A stretch of 46,461 bases of DNA from Bacillota bacterium (GTDB lineage Bacteria > Bacillota > Desulfitobacteriia > Desulfitobacteriales > JAJXUE01), in assembly GCA_021811155.1 (NCBI GenBank), contig JAJZPO010000015.1, forward strand, positions 1 through 46,461, written 5' to 3'. Positions 1 through 8,986 of this stretch are shown here, piece after piece (position 1 is the first letter of the stretch; each line of letters opens with the position of its first letter). The position numbers were made by a program, and so were the translations under genes. The notes below the pieces were generated by a model. It made no database searches and was not told the DNA's origin. It was given only the letters and a program-made list of their open reading frames with translations.

Positions 1-5
1 ATACG

Positions 6-618
6 GTTTCAATCCACGCACCCGCATGGGGTGCGGCTTAGCAGTTTCATGGCCAGTATTATTGTCTGGGGTTTCAATCCACGCACCCGCATGGGGTGCG
101 GCTTTTTCCAGAGAGGTCGACCTTTTGCTTATCAGTTTCAATCCACGCACCCGCATGGGGTGCGGCTACAGGAGGTGGCCTGTGGGTTCCACAACTACAG
201 TTTCAATCCACGCACCCGCATGGGGTGCGGCCAAATTGAGTACATCATGAGTCTTTACCCGGAGTTTCAATCCACGCACCCGCATGGGGTGCGGCATTTG
301 GTCATCATTGACATGCACTTTCGGCGGATGTTTCAATCCACGCACCCGCATGGGGTGCGGCGCAAATTGAGTACATCATGAGTCTTTACCCGGAGTTTCA
401 ATCCACGCACCCGCATGGGGTGCGGCCATTGCTGTACGCCACATAGACATTCCCTGACGTTTCAATCCACGCACCCGCATGGGGTGCGGCATTTTGGATT
501 GGTCTGGAATGGAGATGCAGAAGTTTCAATCCACGCACCCGCATGGGGTGCGGCTTAGAACCAGCAAGGCTGAAGCTGTACGCGTAGTTTCAATCCACGC
601 ACCCGCATGGGGTGCGGC
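6..618 (-). CRISPR. Type I-C CRISPR array, 10 repeats and 9 full spacers, truncated at the left edge
   Basis: Ten identical 32-bp repeats begin at 6, 71, 135, 200, 264, 330, 395, 459, 523 and 587. On the plus strand each starts GTTTCAATCCACGCACCC and ends GGGGTGCGGC. Spacers are 32-34 bp (33, 32, 33, 32, 34, 33, 32, 32, 32). Read on the minus strand the repeat ends in ATTGAAAC, the type I-C 5' handle, and holds a 7-bp stem (CGCACCC/GGGTGCG) around CATGC. Transcription is therefore leftward from a leader at 619-773, and the newest spacer is at 555-586. Bases 1-5 belong to a cut spacer, so the array continues outside the window. Spacers 232-263 and 362-394 are nearly identical (see findings). 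No repeat is degenerate, so the array's far end is not in view. Confidence 0.98.
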
Positions 619-773
619 TATCCACATGGCGCACACTGAGTAGCACCGCTTTTCAAGGCTGTGTTGTGCGAACCCCATTTTTATTGGGCTAAGTTGACTC
701 AATGTCATACCCTAAAAGACCTCTTACGCCTTGCAGTGCTTGTGGTGCGAACCATCCGCTAAACTAATGATAA
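619..773 (-). promoter_or_regulatory. CRISPR leader with probable crRNA promoter
   Basis: This AT-richer stretch lies between the cas2 stop and the first repeat and has no gene. On the minus strand a promoter-like pair ATGACA (708..703) and AATAAA (685..680) is separated by 17 bp, placing the start of transcription about 55 bp before the first repeat. A 9-bp direct repeat GGTTCGCAC (minus strand) occurs at 666-674 and 745-753, which may be a leader motif for integration. The position is fixed by the repeat orientation; the promoter itself is inferred. Confidence 0.6.
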
Positions 774-1076
774 CTACGGGTTCGCATCCACAATGATCAC
801 TCCCTCAGGGTCATAAGTTTCTTTTGCTCCATAATGCTCCACGTGCCTTTTCCAGTTGCTGCCCAGAAAATAGTATCTTAGACTATCTGTCTTAGCGTCG
901 ACAATACTCTCTAACCGGTGCTTTAGCTCAGCGAACTGGGTGGGATCGACGAGACATTCAAACACTGAGTTCTGAACTCTCTGACCAAAATTTTGACATT
1001 GCTTGGCAACCCTTCGCAAACGCTTCTTTCCTGTATCAGTGGTAACATTTACATCATAGGTAATCAGTACCATCAT
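774..1076 (-). CDS. cas2: CRISPR-associated endonuclease Cas2 (type I-C)
   Basis: Cas2 forms the spacer-integration complex with Cas1. The 100-residue product begins MMVLITYDVN, the typical Cas2 beta-1 strand with the conserved Asp of the ferredoxin-like fold, and contains FGQRVQNSVFEC, the usual second conserved block. The frame stays open upstream to 1124, but that extension lies inside cas1. The ATG pair at 1076/1073 follows GAAGTGAGG overlapping the cas1 stop, so I start at 1076. It is the last cas gene, 10 bp after cas1, and its stop abuts the leader. Length matches the family. Confidence 0.96.
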   Translation of the reverse strand: MMVLITYDVNVTTDTGKKRLRRVAKQCQNFGQRVQNSVFECLVDPTQFAELKHRLESIVDAKTDSLRYYFLGSNWKRHVEHYGAKETYDPEGVIIVDANP

Positions 1077-1086
1077 GTGGAACGCC

Positions 1087-2118
1087 TCACTTCCAAAAAA
1101 ACGGAGGATAGTCTTCCAAATCACCTCTTATGTGTCTTGCTAGGAGCATAGCTTGGATGTAAGGCACAAGTCCTAACGACACTTTTTCTTCCAGATAAGG
1201 ATGTACTATTTCTTCCTGCTTGCGTTTCTGCCAGGCAATCAATACCTCCTTTCTCGTAGTGTCATCCATAATAACCGCACCGTTTTCTTTGATGACAAAT
1301 CCATCTGAATTAATCTGGTTACGGTTAATCAGAGTGACGGCGAGCCTATCCGCAAAATGAGGCCGTAGTTCTTCCATCACATCTAGTGCCAGGCTTGGCC
1401 TTCCTGGTCTATCCCGATGGAGAAAACCGGCTTGGGGGTCAAGTCCAATGCTTTCCAGGGCAGCAACAACCTCATGAGTCAATAACGTGTACAGAAACGA
1501 CAGCAGAGCGTTCACCCGATCCAGCGGTGGACGCCTGTTTCTGCCATCCATATAAAAGGCATCTTTTTGAGCAAGTATCAGTTGATTAAACCCGCTAAAA
1601 TACAAATTTGCAGCCTGTCCTTCCAACCCCCTTATCGTATTCAAGTCCTCTGCTTTATCCAATAGGTTTACCGTGCTTGCCAAACCTTTCATCAGACTGT
1701 TGAGTAAGTCAGTATCGACGGCATTAGAATGGTCTCTGATGGCCCGGTGCAAAACTGCTCTGCTGTTAATTATCTTTGCCGTAATAAAACGCTTCGCTAA
1801 TCTTACCGGTGCAGAATGGGTTTCCGTCCACCGGTACTGATTTCTCCTCAATAAAATGTTTCCAGAAACTTTACCCGTGACACGCCCCATGAACTTCCCG
1901 TATTCTGTCAGGAAGGAAAGCGCCACCCCTCTTTCGCAGCACAGATGCATTAATCCGGGGCTTGCTCCGGCAAAGCCAAAACATACAATTCCTTCGAGAT
2001 TGTGAACCGGAACACGGAACTTGATAGTATTGTCAACTTTTATAACGACGTTCTCCCCATCACAGGCCAAATAGGCATCCGGCATGGTTACGTAAAGTGT
2101 GTTGAGAAGCCTTCTCAA
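1087..2118 (-). CDS. cas1: CRISPR-associated integrase Cas1 (type I-C)
   Basis: Cas1 is the metal-dependent integrase that inserts new spacers at the leader end. The product opens RRLLNTLYVTMPDAYLACDG, the standard I-C Cas1 N-terminus, and carries the C-terminal helical domain with GLEGQAANLYF (catalytic Glu), the LSFLYTLLTHEV block, and GLDPQAGFLHRDRPGRPSLA with its catalytic His followed by the Asp of ALDVMEELRP. The frame is open to 2217, but the TTG at 2118 gives 343 aa, the usual I-C length. It is preceded by GGAGGTGAAGGAGG and overlaps the cas4 stop (TTGA). The upstream 33 codons overlap cas4 and look non-coding in this frame. Confidence 0.95.
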   Translation of the reverse strand: MRRLLNTLYVTMPDAYLACDGENVVIKVDNTIKFRVPVHNLEGIVCFGFAGASPGLMHLCCERGVALSFLTEYGKFMGRVTGKVSGNILLRRNQYRWTETHSAPVRLAKRFITAKIINSRAVLHRAIRDHSNAVDTDLLNSLMKGLASTVNLLDKAEDLNTIRGLEGQAANLYFSGFNQLILAQKDAFYMDGRNRRPPLDRVNALLSFLYTLLTHEVVAALESIGLDPQAGFLHRDRPGRPSLALDVMEELRPHFADRLAVTLINRNQINSDGFVIKENGAVIMDDTTRKEVLIAWQKRKQEEIVHPYLEEKVSLGLVPYIQAMLLARHIRGDLEDYPPFFWK

Positions 2119-2807
2119 TCCTCCTTCACCTCCAGAGCAACCATTCGAGCCAAATATGCCTTCACTGGCCGGTGATATATTGTAAGACTCGGCTGGCAAA
2201 TTTCTTTTAGTGAACATAACGAGCAGTGTTTACCCTTTTGTGCTTTCGGTGTTCGACCTTCTTCCATCAGTTTGTGCATATTTCTCACGAGCTCTTCGAC
2301 TCGTATCCGTAAGGTCTGACCAAAAGTGACAGGCTCTCTGCGCCGGGTCTGACCGTAATAGAGAAAGCCGCTGGGTATGGATATGTTAAGCATCTCCTCC
2401 AAGGCTATAGCCTGGGCACAAAGCTGGACCGCATCACGGTCGTCGGCTTTAGGCCGTCCGCGCTTGTATTCAATCGGGTAAGGCTGCCACCAGCCTTTTC
2501 GCTTTTCAAGCCGCACCGCAAGTCCAGCCCCTGCATCTTCTGTTCTGTGGAATTCAATAACATCAGCAACCCCACGCAATCCCAGTGCATGTGACACAAG
2601 CGGCATTGCCCTGACGACTCGGATATCTTTGCGCGTTTCATCTTCAAACCGGTCGTCAGGGCGTTCATGCAGGTGCTTTCCCTCGATGGTCCGAACATTT
2701 TCCGCCCAGACTTGTTCGATGTGGATGAGTGACCACTGCCGCTCGCAAAATGCCATATGCTGAATGCCGGAGAGCAGGAGAAAATCCTCTTCCGCATAGT
2801 TACCCAT
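2115..2807 (-). CDS. cas4: CRISPR-associated exonuclease Cas4 (type I-C)
   Basis: Cas4 is a RecB-family nuclease with an iron-sulfur cluster that trims prespacers and enforces PAM choice with Cas1-Cas2. The 230-aa protein has Cys21 in AFCERQW and the C-terminal cysteine cluster CSLCSLKEIC for the 4Fe-4S site. The RecB nuclease motifs GVADVIEF and PIEYKRGRPK (acidic and Lys catalytic residues) and the QLCAQAIALEEM helix are all present, so it looks active. It starts immediately after the cas7 stop (TAGATG, no gap) and its stop overlaps the cas1 TTG. Length is normal for I-C Cas4. Confidence 0.95.
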   Translation of the reverse strand: MGNYAEEDFLLLSGIQHMAFCERQWSLIHIEQVWAENVRTIEGKHLHERPDDRFEDETRKDIRVVRAMPLVSHALGLRGVADVIEFHRTEDAGAGLAVRLEKRKGWWQPYPIEYKRGRPKADDRDAVQLCAQAIALEEMLNISIPSGFLYYGQTRRREPVTFGQTLRIRVEELVRNMHKLMEEGRTPKAQKGKHCSLCSLKEICQPSLTIYHRPVKAYLARMVALEVKED

Positions 2808-3728
2808 CTAAAGTATCTCGGTCAGCGTTACCCCTGGAGGAATCTTCTCTGTCTCCACCGAGACCTGGTAATCACTGAACTCCCTCGCAGGTTTTCTTTC
2901 GTCAGCGCGCTTGACAGTAATCGAGTCAAAAAGTTTCTGGACCGACGCATTCCCCATCATCGATTCATGTTCAAAGATATACAATTTCCTGGTTCCCATT
3001 AGGCCACGCGCCGCAGAACGGTCATGCTCAAACATATTTTCCAGCGCCTCCCAGAGGAGCTCCAAGTCATCCTCTGAAAAACCGGTCTGCTTGGCCAGGG
3101 GAGCTGAGATAAAACCATGGGCCCGGTAAAGCCCGTAGGGCACGGTGAACTTCCGACCCATCGTCCGGTTATCGCCACCTTGTTTCTCCGCTTCAGCTTC
3201 AGTGGCAACGGCCATGCGCGTGATGCTGTGTTCAAGGGAAACAATCGGGTCAACCGACCGGGCGAAGGTCAATTGCACAGGACCGCGAACCTGTCCTGCG
3301 TTGGCTCCTGTCTGAAGAACTGCCCCAAAAGTCCTAATGTCGAAAAAGTTCTGGCATAAAAACTTCCTCGCACGGTCAATTTCTTTGCCCTGGCCTTGTC
3401 CTGGTTTATTACGTTTTTTGCCATCTGCTGGATCGCTGGGAGGTTCATTTAAATCAATATTCAGGCTGAGATAAGCTTGCTCAATTGCCTTGTTCAGTAT
3501 GGCCTTCTCCTTAACAAAGATTCCGTATGGCGGCTGGTCGTCCATTTTTAAGCCAACATAGTTTCGTACCTTGCGCTTTAGACAAACATCCGTAATCAGG
3601 CCATGTCCTGTCTCCGCATCAATCCGCGGCAGATTCCCTGCATCCGGGTCACCGTTTGGATTACCGTCCTTTACGTCAAACAGAATTACGAAATCATAAC
3701 GTTTTTGAACCAATACGTCCTTACTCAT
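2808..3728 (-). CDS. cas7: Cas7 backbone subunit of type I-C Cascade (Csd2)
   Basis: Cas7 polymerises along the crRNA to form the Cascade backbone. The 306-aa product has the family start [20 protein letters not shown] and the glycine-rich [20 protein letters not shown] block, both diagnostic of Csd2/Cas7c, plus [19 protein letters not shown] and [19 protein letters not shown] later. The start overlaps the cas8c stop by 4 bp (ATGA), so translation is coupled. In I-C complexes this subunit is made in high copy. No truncation is seen. Confidence 0.95.
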   Translation of the reverse strand: MSKDVLVQKRYDFVILFDVKDGNPNGDPDAGNLPRIDAETGHGLITDVCLKRKVRNYVGLKMDDQPPYGIFVKEKAILNKAIEQAYLSLNIDLNEPPSDPADGKKRNKPGQGQGKEIDRARKFLCQNFFDIRTFGAVLQTGANAGQVRGPVQLTFARSVDPIVSLEHSITRMAVATEAEAEKQGGDNRTMGRKFTVPYGLYRAHGFISAPLAKQTGFSEDDLELLWEALENMFEHDRSAARGLMGTRKLYIFEHESMMGNASVQKLFDSITVKRADERKPAREFSDYQVSVETEKIPPGVTLTEIL

Positions 3729-5497
3729 TGTTTTTCTTCCTCTCCCATCTCCGAATTATTTTGTTTGTTGTTCTTCGTGCTAAAAAACGCTTGCCTCTGG
3801 TGATAATAGCCAATAGCAAAGCGTCCCTGTTCATGTAAGTCAAGGTGGGCAGGAAAATCACTCAGATTTCCCATGATTTCACCCAACAGCCGCTCGAATT
3901 CAATTACCCTGCCTTTATGCTCGAGCTTAGCTAAATGATGGTTTTTCAGACGGAGTAAATTCGCATAGACAGTAACCGGCGTGGCACAGGCTGCTCCATA
4001 AAAACGCTCCCGAATCGTGGCATTTATCCCCGGGTTCGCCTCTTCCTGAATCTTTTCCAAAGTGGCAAACAGCCTTCCCAATTGGTAGCCGACAGACGGT
4101 TGATTTACATCCAACTCCATGTTAACCTCCTTGCAATTTGGATCCGGGTAAAAACGGTGGTAACGGTTCAAGTAGGCTTTGATGAGCGCAGCCCGAATCG
4201 GCTTAACTCTGTTTTCCGTGTCACTTCGAATCCGCCGTAGCACAGCTTGGAGAAGTGTGGCAGGGTACGGTGTTCCATCAATAATTGAGCGCATAAAATC
4301 TCCGGCCAAATTTGGTGGGATGTTTTCACTCTTGTCTTGGGTGGCTAGGTTCACCAAGATGCGCCAAATTGAATAATACTGTAGCTCTTTCGGAGGTTTG
4401 ACGATGGCGAAGTCATCAAAGTACTGTCTGATCCGGGATGCAAATTCTGAAATAGTTCCCACTTGCCAGAAGCGGATGGCAATCCGGGCGGCATTAGGGG
4501 CAAGCCCTAAGATATAAAACCTGTCACTCCCATCATCAGTCAGATAGGTTCCACTGTGTACAGATTCAAACAAGGCCTTTACTTTGTGGGTTCCGGCATC
4601 AGGATTATCCTTTTCCGGCTCTTTGAAGAACAATGAGAAATCGGATTCAAAAGTTGATTGCTTTTCTGACCAGAAAACAGTAGATGCATCCCCGATATGG
4701 ATACACTGGCGGGGCGAATCAAGCAACTTATTTAAGGCCTTGCCGTACTGAGATGCTGCAACCTTACTGACAGGGGCGTTAATACTTTGCGTTTTACCGT
4801 AGGAGTTAAAGGCATCTTTGTTAAAGCTGACAATGCACGCACCTGCGGACTGAGCTCCCCATACTCCCTTTGTTACAGGATGTGTAACCTGAATCGGGAC
4901 ATTGTTGCCTCCTGTAACCAGACAGGTCCCAAACACAGTCTCCGCACCCTCCTCGTGACTGCCTAGTGCATTGTCTACAACTGGGGAATTGAAGACCACT
5001 CTGTACCCGGTCTGCGGAACTGAGAAACTGATTTTCGCATTGCCTTCCTGAAGCAACTCACCAAATTCGGAATGATTTAGAGCCGGATTGAAATGGAGCC
5101 GGTCTTTGAGGCCTCTAGTGAGAAATTGTCTTACCGCAGAAACACCGACGTCGCTTGTTTCGCCAATCCATTTGTCAATTGCTTCTATCATGCTTTGCAG
5201 TCGTAAGTTCCCCTTATCACCCAACCCAAAAACAAATCCTGCATTGTCCCAAAGCAAATTGGCGTCCTTACCGCTCATTGAATGTTTTAGTGCCTGATTC
5301 CCAATGTTAGGCACATCCATTTGGCGGGAGACTCTCTTTTTCCCGTTCATTTCACGCAAATCTGAAATGCCCATTATGTCTCCATTGGGATCAAGCTCTA
5401 ACAGAAAATCGATTCCTCCCCTTATCCAGCCATCTTTGGCAATCAGACCTTCTACAGCCTTCCGGTCATAATACTCTTTCAGTGCCTGAAGTATCAT
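3725..5497 (-). CDS. cas8c: Cas8c large subunit of type I-C Cascade (Csd1)
   Basis: Cas8c recognises the PAM and opens target DNA. In I-C systems its 3' end also encodes an internally started Cas11-like small subunit. The 590-aa product starts [14 protein letters not shown], typical of Csd1, and contains the family blocks [22 protein letters not shown] and [13 protein letters not shown] (sperm-whale-like FNxxAFxSYG). The C-terminal ~150 residues are helical and could serve as Cas11. I could not identify an internal start with certainty. It overlaps cas5 by 4 bp upstream and cas7 by 4 bp downstream. Confidence 0.93.
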   Translation of the reverse strand: MILQALKEYYDRKAVEGLIAKDGWIRGGIDFLLELDPNGDIMGISDLREMNGKKRVSRQMDVPNIGNQALKHSMSGKDANLLWDNAGFVFGLGDKGNLRLQSMIEAIDKWIGETSDVGVSAVRQFLTRGLKDRLHFNPALNHSEFGELLQEGNAKISFSVPQTGYRVVFNSPVVDNALGSHEEGAETVFGTCLVTGGNNVPIQVTHPVTKGVWGAQSAGACIVSFNKDAFNSYGKTQSINAPVSKVAASQYGKALNKLLDSPRQCIHIGDASTVFWSEKQSTFESDFSLFFKEPEKDNPDAGTHKVKALFESVHSGTYLTDDGSDRFYILGLAPNAARIAIRFWQVGTISEFASRIRQYFDDFAIVKPPKELQYYSIWRILVNLATQDKSENIPPNLAGDFMRSIIDGTPYPATLLQAVLRRIRSDTENRVKPIRAALIKAYLNRYHRFYPDPNCKEVNMELDVNQPSVGYQLGRLFATLEKIQEEANPGINATIRERFYGAACATPVTVYANLLRLKNHHLAKLEHKGRVIEFERLLGEIMGNLSDFPAHLDLHEQGRFAIGYYHQRQAFFSTKNNKQNNSEMGEEEKQ

Positions 5498-6228
5498 CCT
5501 CTCACCTCCACCTCCCTTCTGTCCGTATTTACCACCCCTTTGTCGATTTGTGCCCGGAAAAACAACGGAGACGGATCGCTTTCATCTCGCCCAAAATCCA
5601 TATCATACAACATAAAGCCCAAGTGTCTTGTCTCATCGATTAATTCAACCGGTCCCTCTTCAGGATTTACTAATCTGAAATCACAGGAAAACTCCCGGCA
5701 TCCGAGATAAGGCCTATGGAAACACTGGCCCTTTTTCGCCCGTCTCGCAAACATCGCCGCATATTTTGCCTCTGTTTCGTCCATCCGGACAGTTTCCCTC
5801 TGCTCCAGTTCGTCTGCCCAATACTCAGGCATGATGGAGCGGTTTGTCTTGCGCTGCTCCGGCGGGATGAAGTCGAAATAGCCATGAATGCGATACCTGA
5901 CGTCCTTCAAGAAAAGTCCGGCGCGCTGCTGTCGCTCATCTTCAATAAAGATGCCCATTGGAGCGCCCAATACACCCGCCATTTGTTTGGCCGTCGGTGT
6001 GGACACTACCTTGCCAACCTCATTGCGGCGTACGGAAATCCACTTGATTGGATTGACAACCTCAATTCTGGTTACATTCCACTTAATAGCCGGCTTCCAC
6101 AAAATGGCCTCGAAAATCGCTCTGGCCGCAGAAGGTGTCATCACATCATAGCTCACCCGTTCAACTTTCATCTCCGGCCTGGTAAAGCAGGCGTAGTCGC
6201 CCCACACTTCCAAACACCAGTTGTGCAT
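5494..6228 (-). CDS. cas5c: Cas5 of type I-C, pre-crRNA processing nuclease (Cas5d/Cas5c)
   Basis: In type I-C systems Cas5 replaces Cas6: it cleaves the repeat and stays on the crRNA 5' handle. The 244-aa protein has the family start LEVWGDYACFTRPEMKVERV followed by YDVMTPSAARAIFEAILWKP and NPIKWISVRRNEVG. No cas6 is present in the locus, consistent with this role. Its ATG is 9 nt from a strong AAAGGAGG that lies just past the cas3 stop (17-bp gap). Its 3' end overlaps cas8c by 4 bp. Confidence 0.95.
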   Translation of the reverse strand: MHNWCLEVWGDYACFTRPEMKVERVSYDVMTPSAARAIFEAILWKPAIKWNVTRIEVVNPIKWISVRRNEVGKVVSTPTAKQMAGVLGAPMGIFIEDERQQRAGLFLKDVRYRIHGYFDFIPPEQRKTNRSIMPEYWADELEQRETVRMDETEAKYAAMFARRAKKGQCFHRPYLGCREFSCDFRLVNPEEGPVELIDETRHLGFMLYDMDFGRDESDPSPLFFRAQIDKGVVNTDRREVEVRG

Positions 6229-6245
6229 CGCTACTCACCTCCTTT

Positions 6246-8489
6246 CTAAAATACAAATCCCTCAGGATTAAAAGGGGTTTCCTCTACTAATAACCCCGTA
6301 TCCCCGGAATAATCGAGATTGGTTGTCAGAGCATAGATTTTTGGCTGGACTTCTTCGACTGAGCCACGCTGCAGCAATTGACTAAAGTCATAATTATAGA
6401 CATTGACCGTATACCTTTGAAGTTGCCGCATTAACCTACGCTCTGGACCCCTGGACTTGAGCACATCTATTAGTTCCTCTCCTTTGCCGTATCGGACCAG
6501 AATCGTTTTCTGCTGGGCATCTTCGATAAGATGAAATCTGCTGGCGGCTGTCCGAAAATAGATTCCCAAGTCCTGTCGGTCAGGTTTTAACAGGGGCAGA
6601 ATTTCCTTTGTGTCCAAGGAATTTGCTTTCCAATACAACTCGGCAAAGTATTCCTCAAACAAATCGTTACTCAAGGGATCCTCTCTGTTGCGAGAAATAA
6701 TGCCACGGGAGGTGTCGGCTGCTTTGCGCAATAACCCAGGCGGCGCTTGTTTCGGCGGAACAAAGACAACCACTCTGCCCGGGTGAGGTAATTTTCCCTC
6801 CCTATTGCAGCGGCCGGCAGCCTGGGCAATGGAATCCAAGCCGGCAAGCGCCCTGTATACTACCGGAAAATCCAGGTCCACTCCCGCCTCTACAAGTTGA
6901 GTACTTATGACTCTGACCGGTTCACCGTCTTTCAATTTCTCTTTTATCTTCTTGATGACCACACTACGGTGCTGTCCGCACATCAGAGCGGAGAGGTGAA
7001 ATGTTCCTTGTGGCATCAAACTGTGCAATTCACGGCAGCTCTTTCTGTCTGAGACAACACACAAAACCTGCTCGTAAGCGGCTAACTCCTTGGCGATTTC
7101 TTCCCAGCCTGTAGCCTCATGCAGATCAGCCGGAAGATGAACCTGATATCTCCTCAAAGCCTCATAGAGCGATGTTACATCTTCTCTGCCGCCGATAATT
7201 TCTTTAATGTCTTTTAGCCCGGGAAACATTTGGCCGTCAACCATCCGTTCACCAATCGCCGGTTGTGTCGCCGTCGACAACACAAAACTAACGTGATAGT
7301 GGGCGACCAGCAGCCGGATTGTTTCCAGAATCGGGGCCAGATAATCAACCGGGACTAACTGGGCTTCATCCAAAATAATCACGGAATTTGCGATGTTGTG
7401 CAGTTTCCGGCAGCGACTGGATTTTGCGGCAAAAAGTGATTCGAAAAACTGTACAGAAGTAGTCACAATCACCGGAGCGTCCCAGTTCTCTGCAGCCAAA
7501 CGCGATTTCGGTGTGCTATCGTCCTCCTCCAGAGTGGAATGATGCTCAACGACTTGGTCCTCGCCAACGGCAGAACGCAATACATCCGCGTTTTGCTCAA
7601 TAATGCTTGTATAGGGAATCACGTAAATAATCCTGTCCAGGTTGTGCTTGACAGCGTGTTTCAGGGCAAAGGCAAGACTCGACAACGTCTTGCCCCCGCC
7701 TGTCGGTACCGAGAGAGAAAATATGCCTTGAGCTTCCTCAGCCATTTGCACACATTTGGCTCGGATGTCCCTTCTAATTTTATTTACCCTGGTGTCTTCC
7801 GCCTGTTCATCCATGCGAACGGCAAATGCGTTGAACCGGTCCAGCAACTCGGGCATAAAACAATACCCGGCCCGGATACCGGCCTTTTCCGTATCCATGT
7901 AATATTCTGTGTCGAGAAAATCGGCATCAACGAGGCTTGAGTACAACATCCTCATCCATAACGCCACGTCCAGACCTTCTTCAAAGCGCCAAGGCGGCAT
8001 GGTAGGCCTTGCTGCCCGTATTTGCTCTATGATAATTTGATCAATGTCGCCCACATCTTTTACCTGGCTCTGCTGAAACTGGAGTGAAGCTTGTCCCGCT
8101 CCCTCTGCGCTTGACCAATCCGGCAGACCGGCATGATGTCCCGCTATACAGTAAGCCAGTAACCTGCCAACACCCGTCCCAAACAAGCTCTCAACCAATT
8201 TGGCCCCATGAATGGCATGGGGTATCTTGCCAGTTTTGCTTTCTAAATGCGCTTCTTCATCAAACCCGCTTTTTGCCTGAAGGTACTGTTGCCATAATAA
8301 TCTTCCCTTGCCGGCATCGTGTGCCAACCCGGCTGCCTTTCCCCATTCCCCCGACTGAAACTTGGCAGCATTGGTCTCAGCCAGGCTTGCCGTTCTCTCT
8401 AAGTGATTCAACAGTGGCTGAGGAGCATCCCAAGAACCGTCAACGTTCTTGCGCACATGAGCGATTAATTCACTGCTCATTTTCTCCAC
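6246..8489 (-). CDS. cas3: Cas3 nuclease-helicase (HD + DExH), first gene of the cas operon
   Basis: Cas3 unwinds and degrades DNA bound by Cascade. The N-terminal HD nuclease is visible as NHLERT (His29), AHDAGKGRLLW (His57-Asp58) and IAGHHAGLPDW. The helicase follows with Walker A SVPTGGGKTLSSLA, DEAQ box IILDEAQLVP, STATQP, and motif VI QAAGRCNREG. All catalytic residues appear intact in 747 aa, normal for I-C. I keep the GTG at 8489 because AAAGGAGG sits 7 nt upstream; an ATG three codons in is the alternative. It leads a minus-strand run through cas2 with gaps of 17 bp or less. No convincing promoter was found in 8490-8740. Confidence 0.96.
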   Translation of the reverse strand: MEKMSSELIAHVRKNVDGSWDAPQPLLNHLERTASLAETNAAKFQSGEWGKAAGLAHDAGKGRLLWQQYLQAKSGFDEEAHLESKTGKIPHAIHGAKLVESLFGTGVGRLLAYCIAGHHAGLPDWSSAEGAGQASLQFQQSQVKDVGDIDQIIIEQIRAARPTMPPWRFEEGLDVALWMRMLYSSLVDADFLDTEYYMDTEKAGIRAGYCFMPELLDRFNAFAVRMDEQAEDTRVNKIRRDIRAKCVQMAEEAQGIFSLSVPTGGGKTLSSLAFALKHAVKHNLDRIIYVIPYTSIIEQNADVLRSAVGEDQVVEHHSTLEEDDSTPKSRLAAENWDAPVIVTTSVQFFESLFAAKSSRCRKLHNIANSVIILDEAQLVPVDYLAPILETIRLLVAHYHVSFVLSTATQPAIGERMVDGQMFPGLKDIKEIIGGREDVTSLYEALRRYQVHLPADLHEATGWEEIAKELAAYEQVLCVVSDRKSCRELHSLMPQGTFHLSALMCGQHRSVVIKKIKEKLKDGEPVRVISTQLVEAGVDLDFPVVYRALAGLDSIAQAAGRCNREGKLPHPGRVVVFVPPKQAPPGLLRKAADTSRGIISRNREDPLSNDLFEEYFAELYWKANSLDTKEILPLLKPDRQDLGIYFRTAASRFHLIEDAQQKTILVRYGKGEELIDVLKSRGPERRLMRQLQRYTVNVYNYDFSQLLQRGSVEEVQPKIYALTTNLDYSGDTGLLVEETPFNPEGFVF

Positions 8490-8658
8490 CAGACTGCCTC
8501 CTTTTTAATAATCTTCTGTTAATTGGAGTTGCTATACAGTTAGTGTAACTTCCCGTGCCGACATCACTTTGCAGGTTCACTGGATTGGTTCGAAATCCCA
8601 TAGGATACATCTTCCACACCCGTTTCCAAATTCCTACCAATATATTGGCCATATCCCA

Positions 8659-8699
8659 TAAAAAAACAAAAACTGCCAAACTAAGACGGTTTTGGCAGT
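8659..8699 (-). terminator. Rho-independent terminator-like hairpin without an obvious gene
   Basis: Perfect 9-bp arms ACTGCCAAA (8672-8680) and TTTGGCAGT (8691-8699) enclose a 10-nt loop. On the minus strand they are followed by TTTTTGTTTTTTT. This is a good terminator for leftward transcription, yet the only leftward genes to its right (the glutamate synthase operon) already have a terminator at 8930-8967. It may insulate the cas operon from read-through. Confidence 0.6.
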
Positions 8700-8793
8700 A
8701 CTTTGACATTTGTTTTTTTGCGTGACATCTTGGTATACCCATCGGAACCCATAGAGATAATAATAGGAGTAAAACAAGGGAAGTGACCCAAGT

Positions 8794-8922
8794 ATGCTGG
8801 AAGAGATCAAGAACCTGCCAAAAAAAGTGGTAAATAATTTGGATGCCGGAATAAAAAACTATTCAAAACCGCTATCCCCGTGCGCAGCGAACATAACTGG
8901 GCGACAAAATACCCTGGCGTAA
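8794..8922 (+). CDS. Possible 42-aa small protein, unknown
   Basis: An ATG frame of 42 codons begins MLEEIKNLPKKVVNNLDAG and stops at TAA 8920-8922. Upstream is AGGAGTAAAACAAGGGAAG, whose SD-like part is rather far from the ATG. The product is Lys/Asn-rich and I recognise no family. It lies alone in the 497-bp gap between cas3 and the glutamate synthase operon, on the opposite strand to both. It could be a remnant or chance. Confidence 0.2.
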   Translation: MLEEIKNLPKKVVNNLDAGIKNYSKPLSPCAANITGRQNTLA

Positions 8923-8929
8923 AACCAAA

Positions 8930-8967
8930 AGGTCCACTTCTACCGGCTTAAGGGCAGAAGTGGACCT
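8930..8967 (-). terminator. Terminator of the glutamate synthase operon
   Basis: Perfect 12-bp arms AGGTCCACTTCT (8930-8941) and AGAAGTGGACCT (8956-8967) with a 14-nt loop lie 20 bp past the stop of the last gene. The minus-strand tail is TTTTGGTTTT. Confidence 0.85.
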
Positions 8968-8986
8968 AAACTATCCATACAAAAAC

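Noticed and set aside
26-708. Open frames across the CRISPR array (74, 116, 61 and 60 codons)
   Set aside because: They are translations of the 32-bp repeats and carry the same repeated peptide; no SD and not coding.
5716-6249. 177-codon plus-strand frame opposite cas5
   Set aside because: Fully antisense to a clear Cas5 gene, no family features and no SD.
8703-8736. TTGACA at 8703-8708 as a plus-strand promoter
   Set aside because: No -10 box at 16-18 bp; the nearest TATA-like sequence is 24 bp away.
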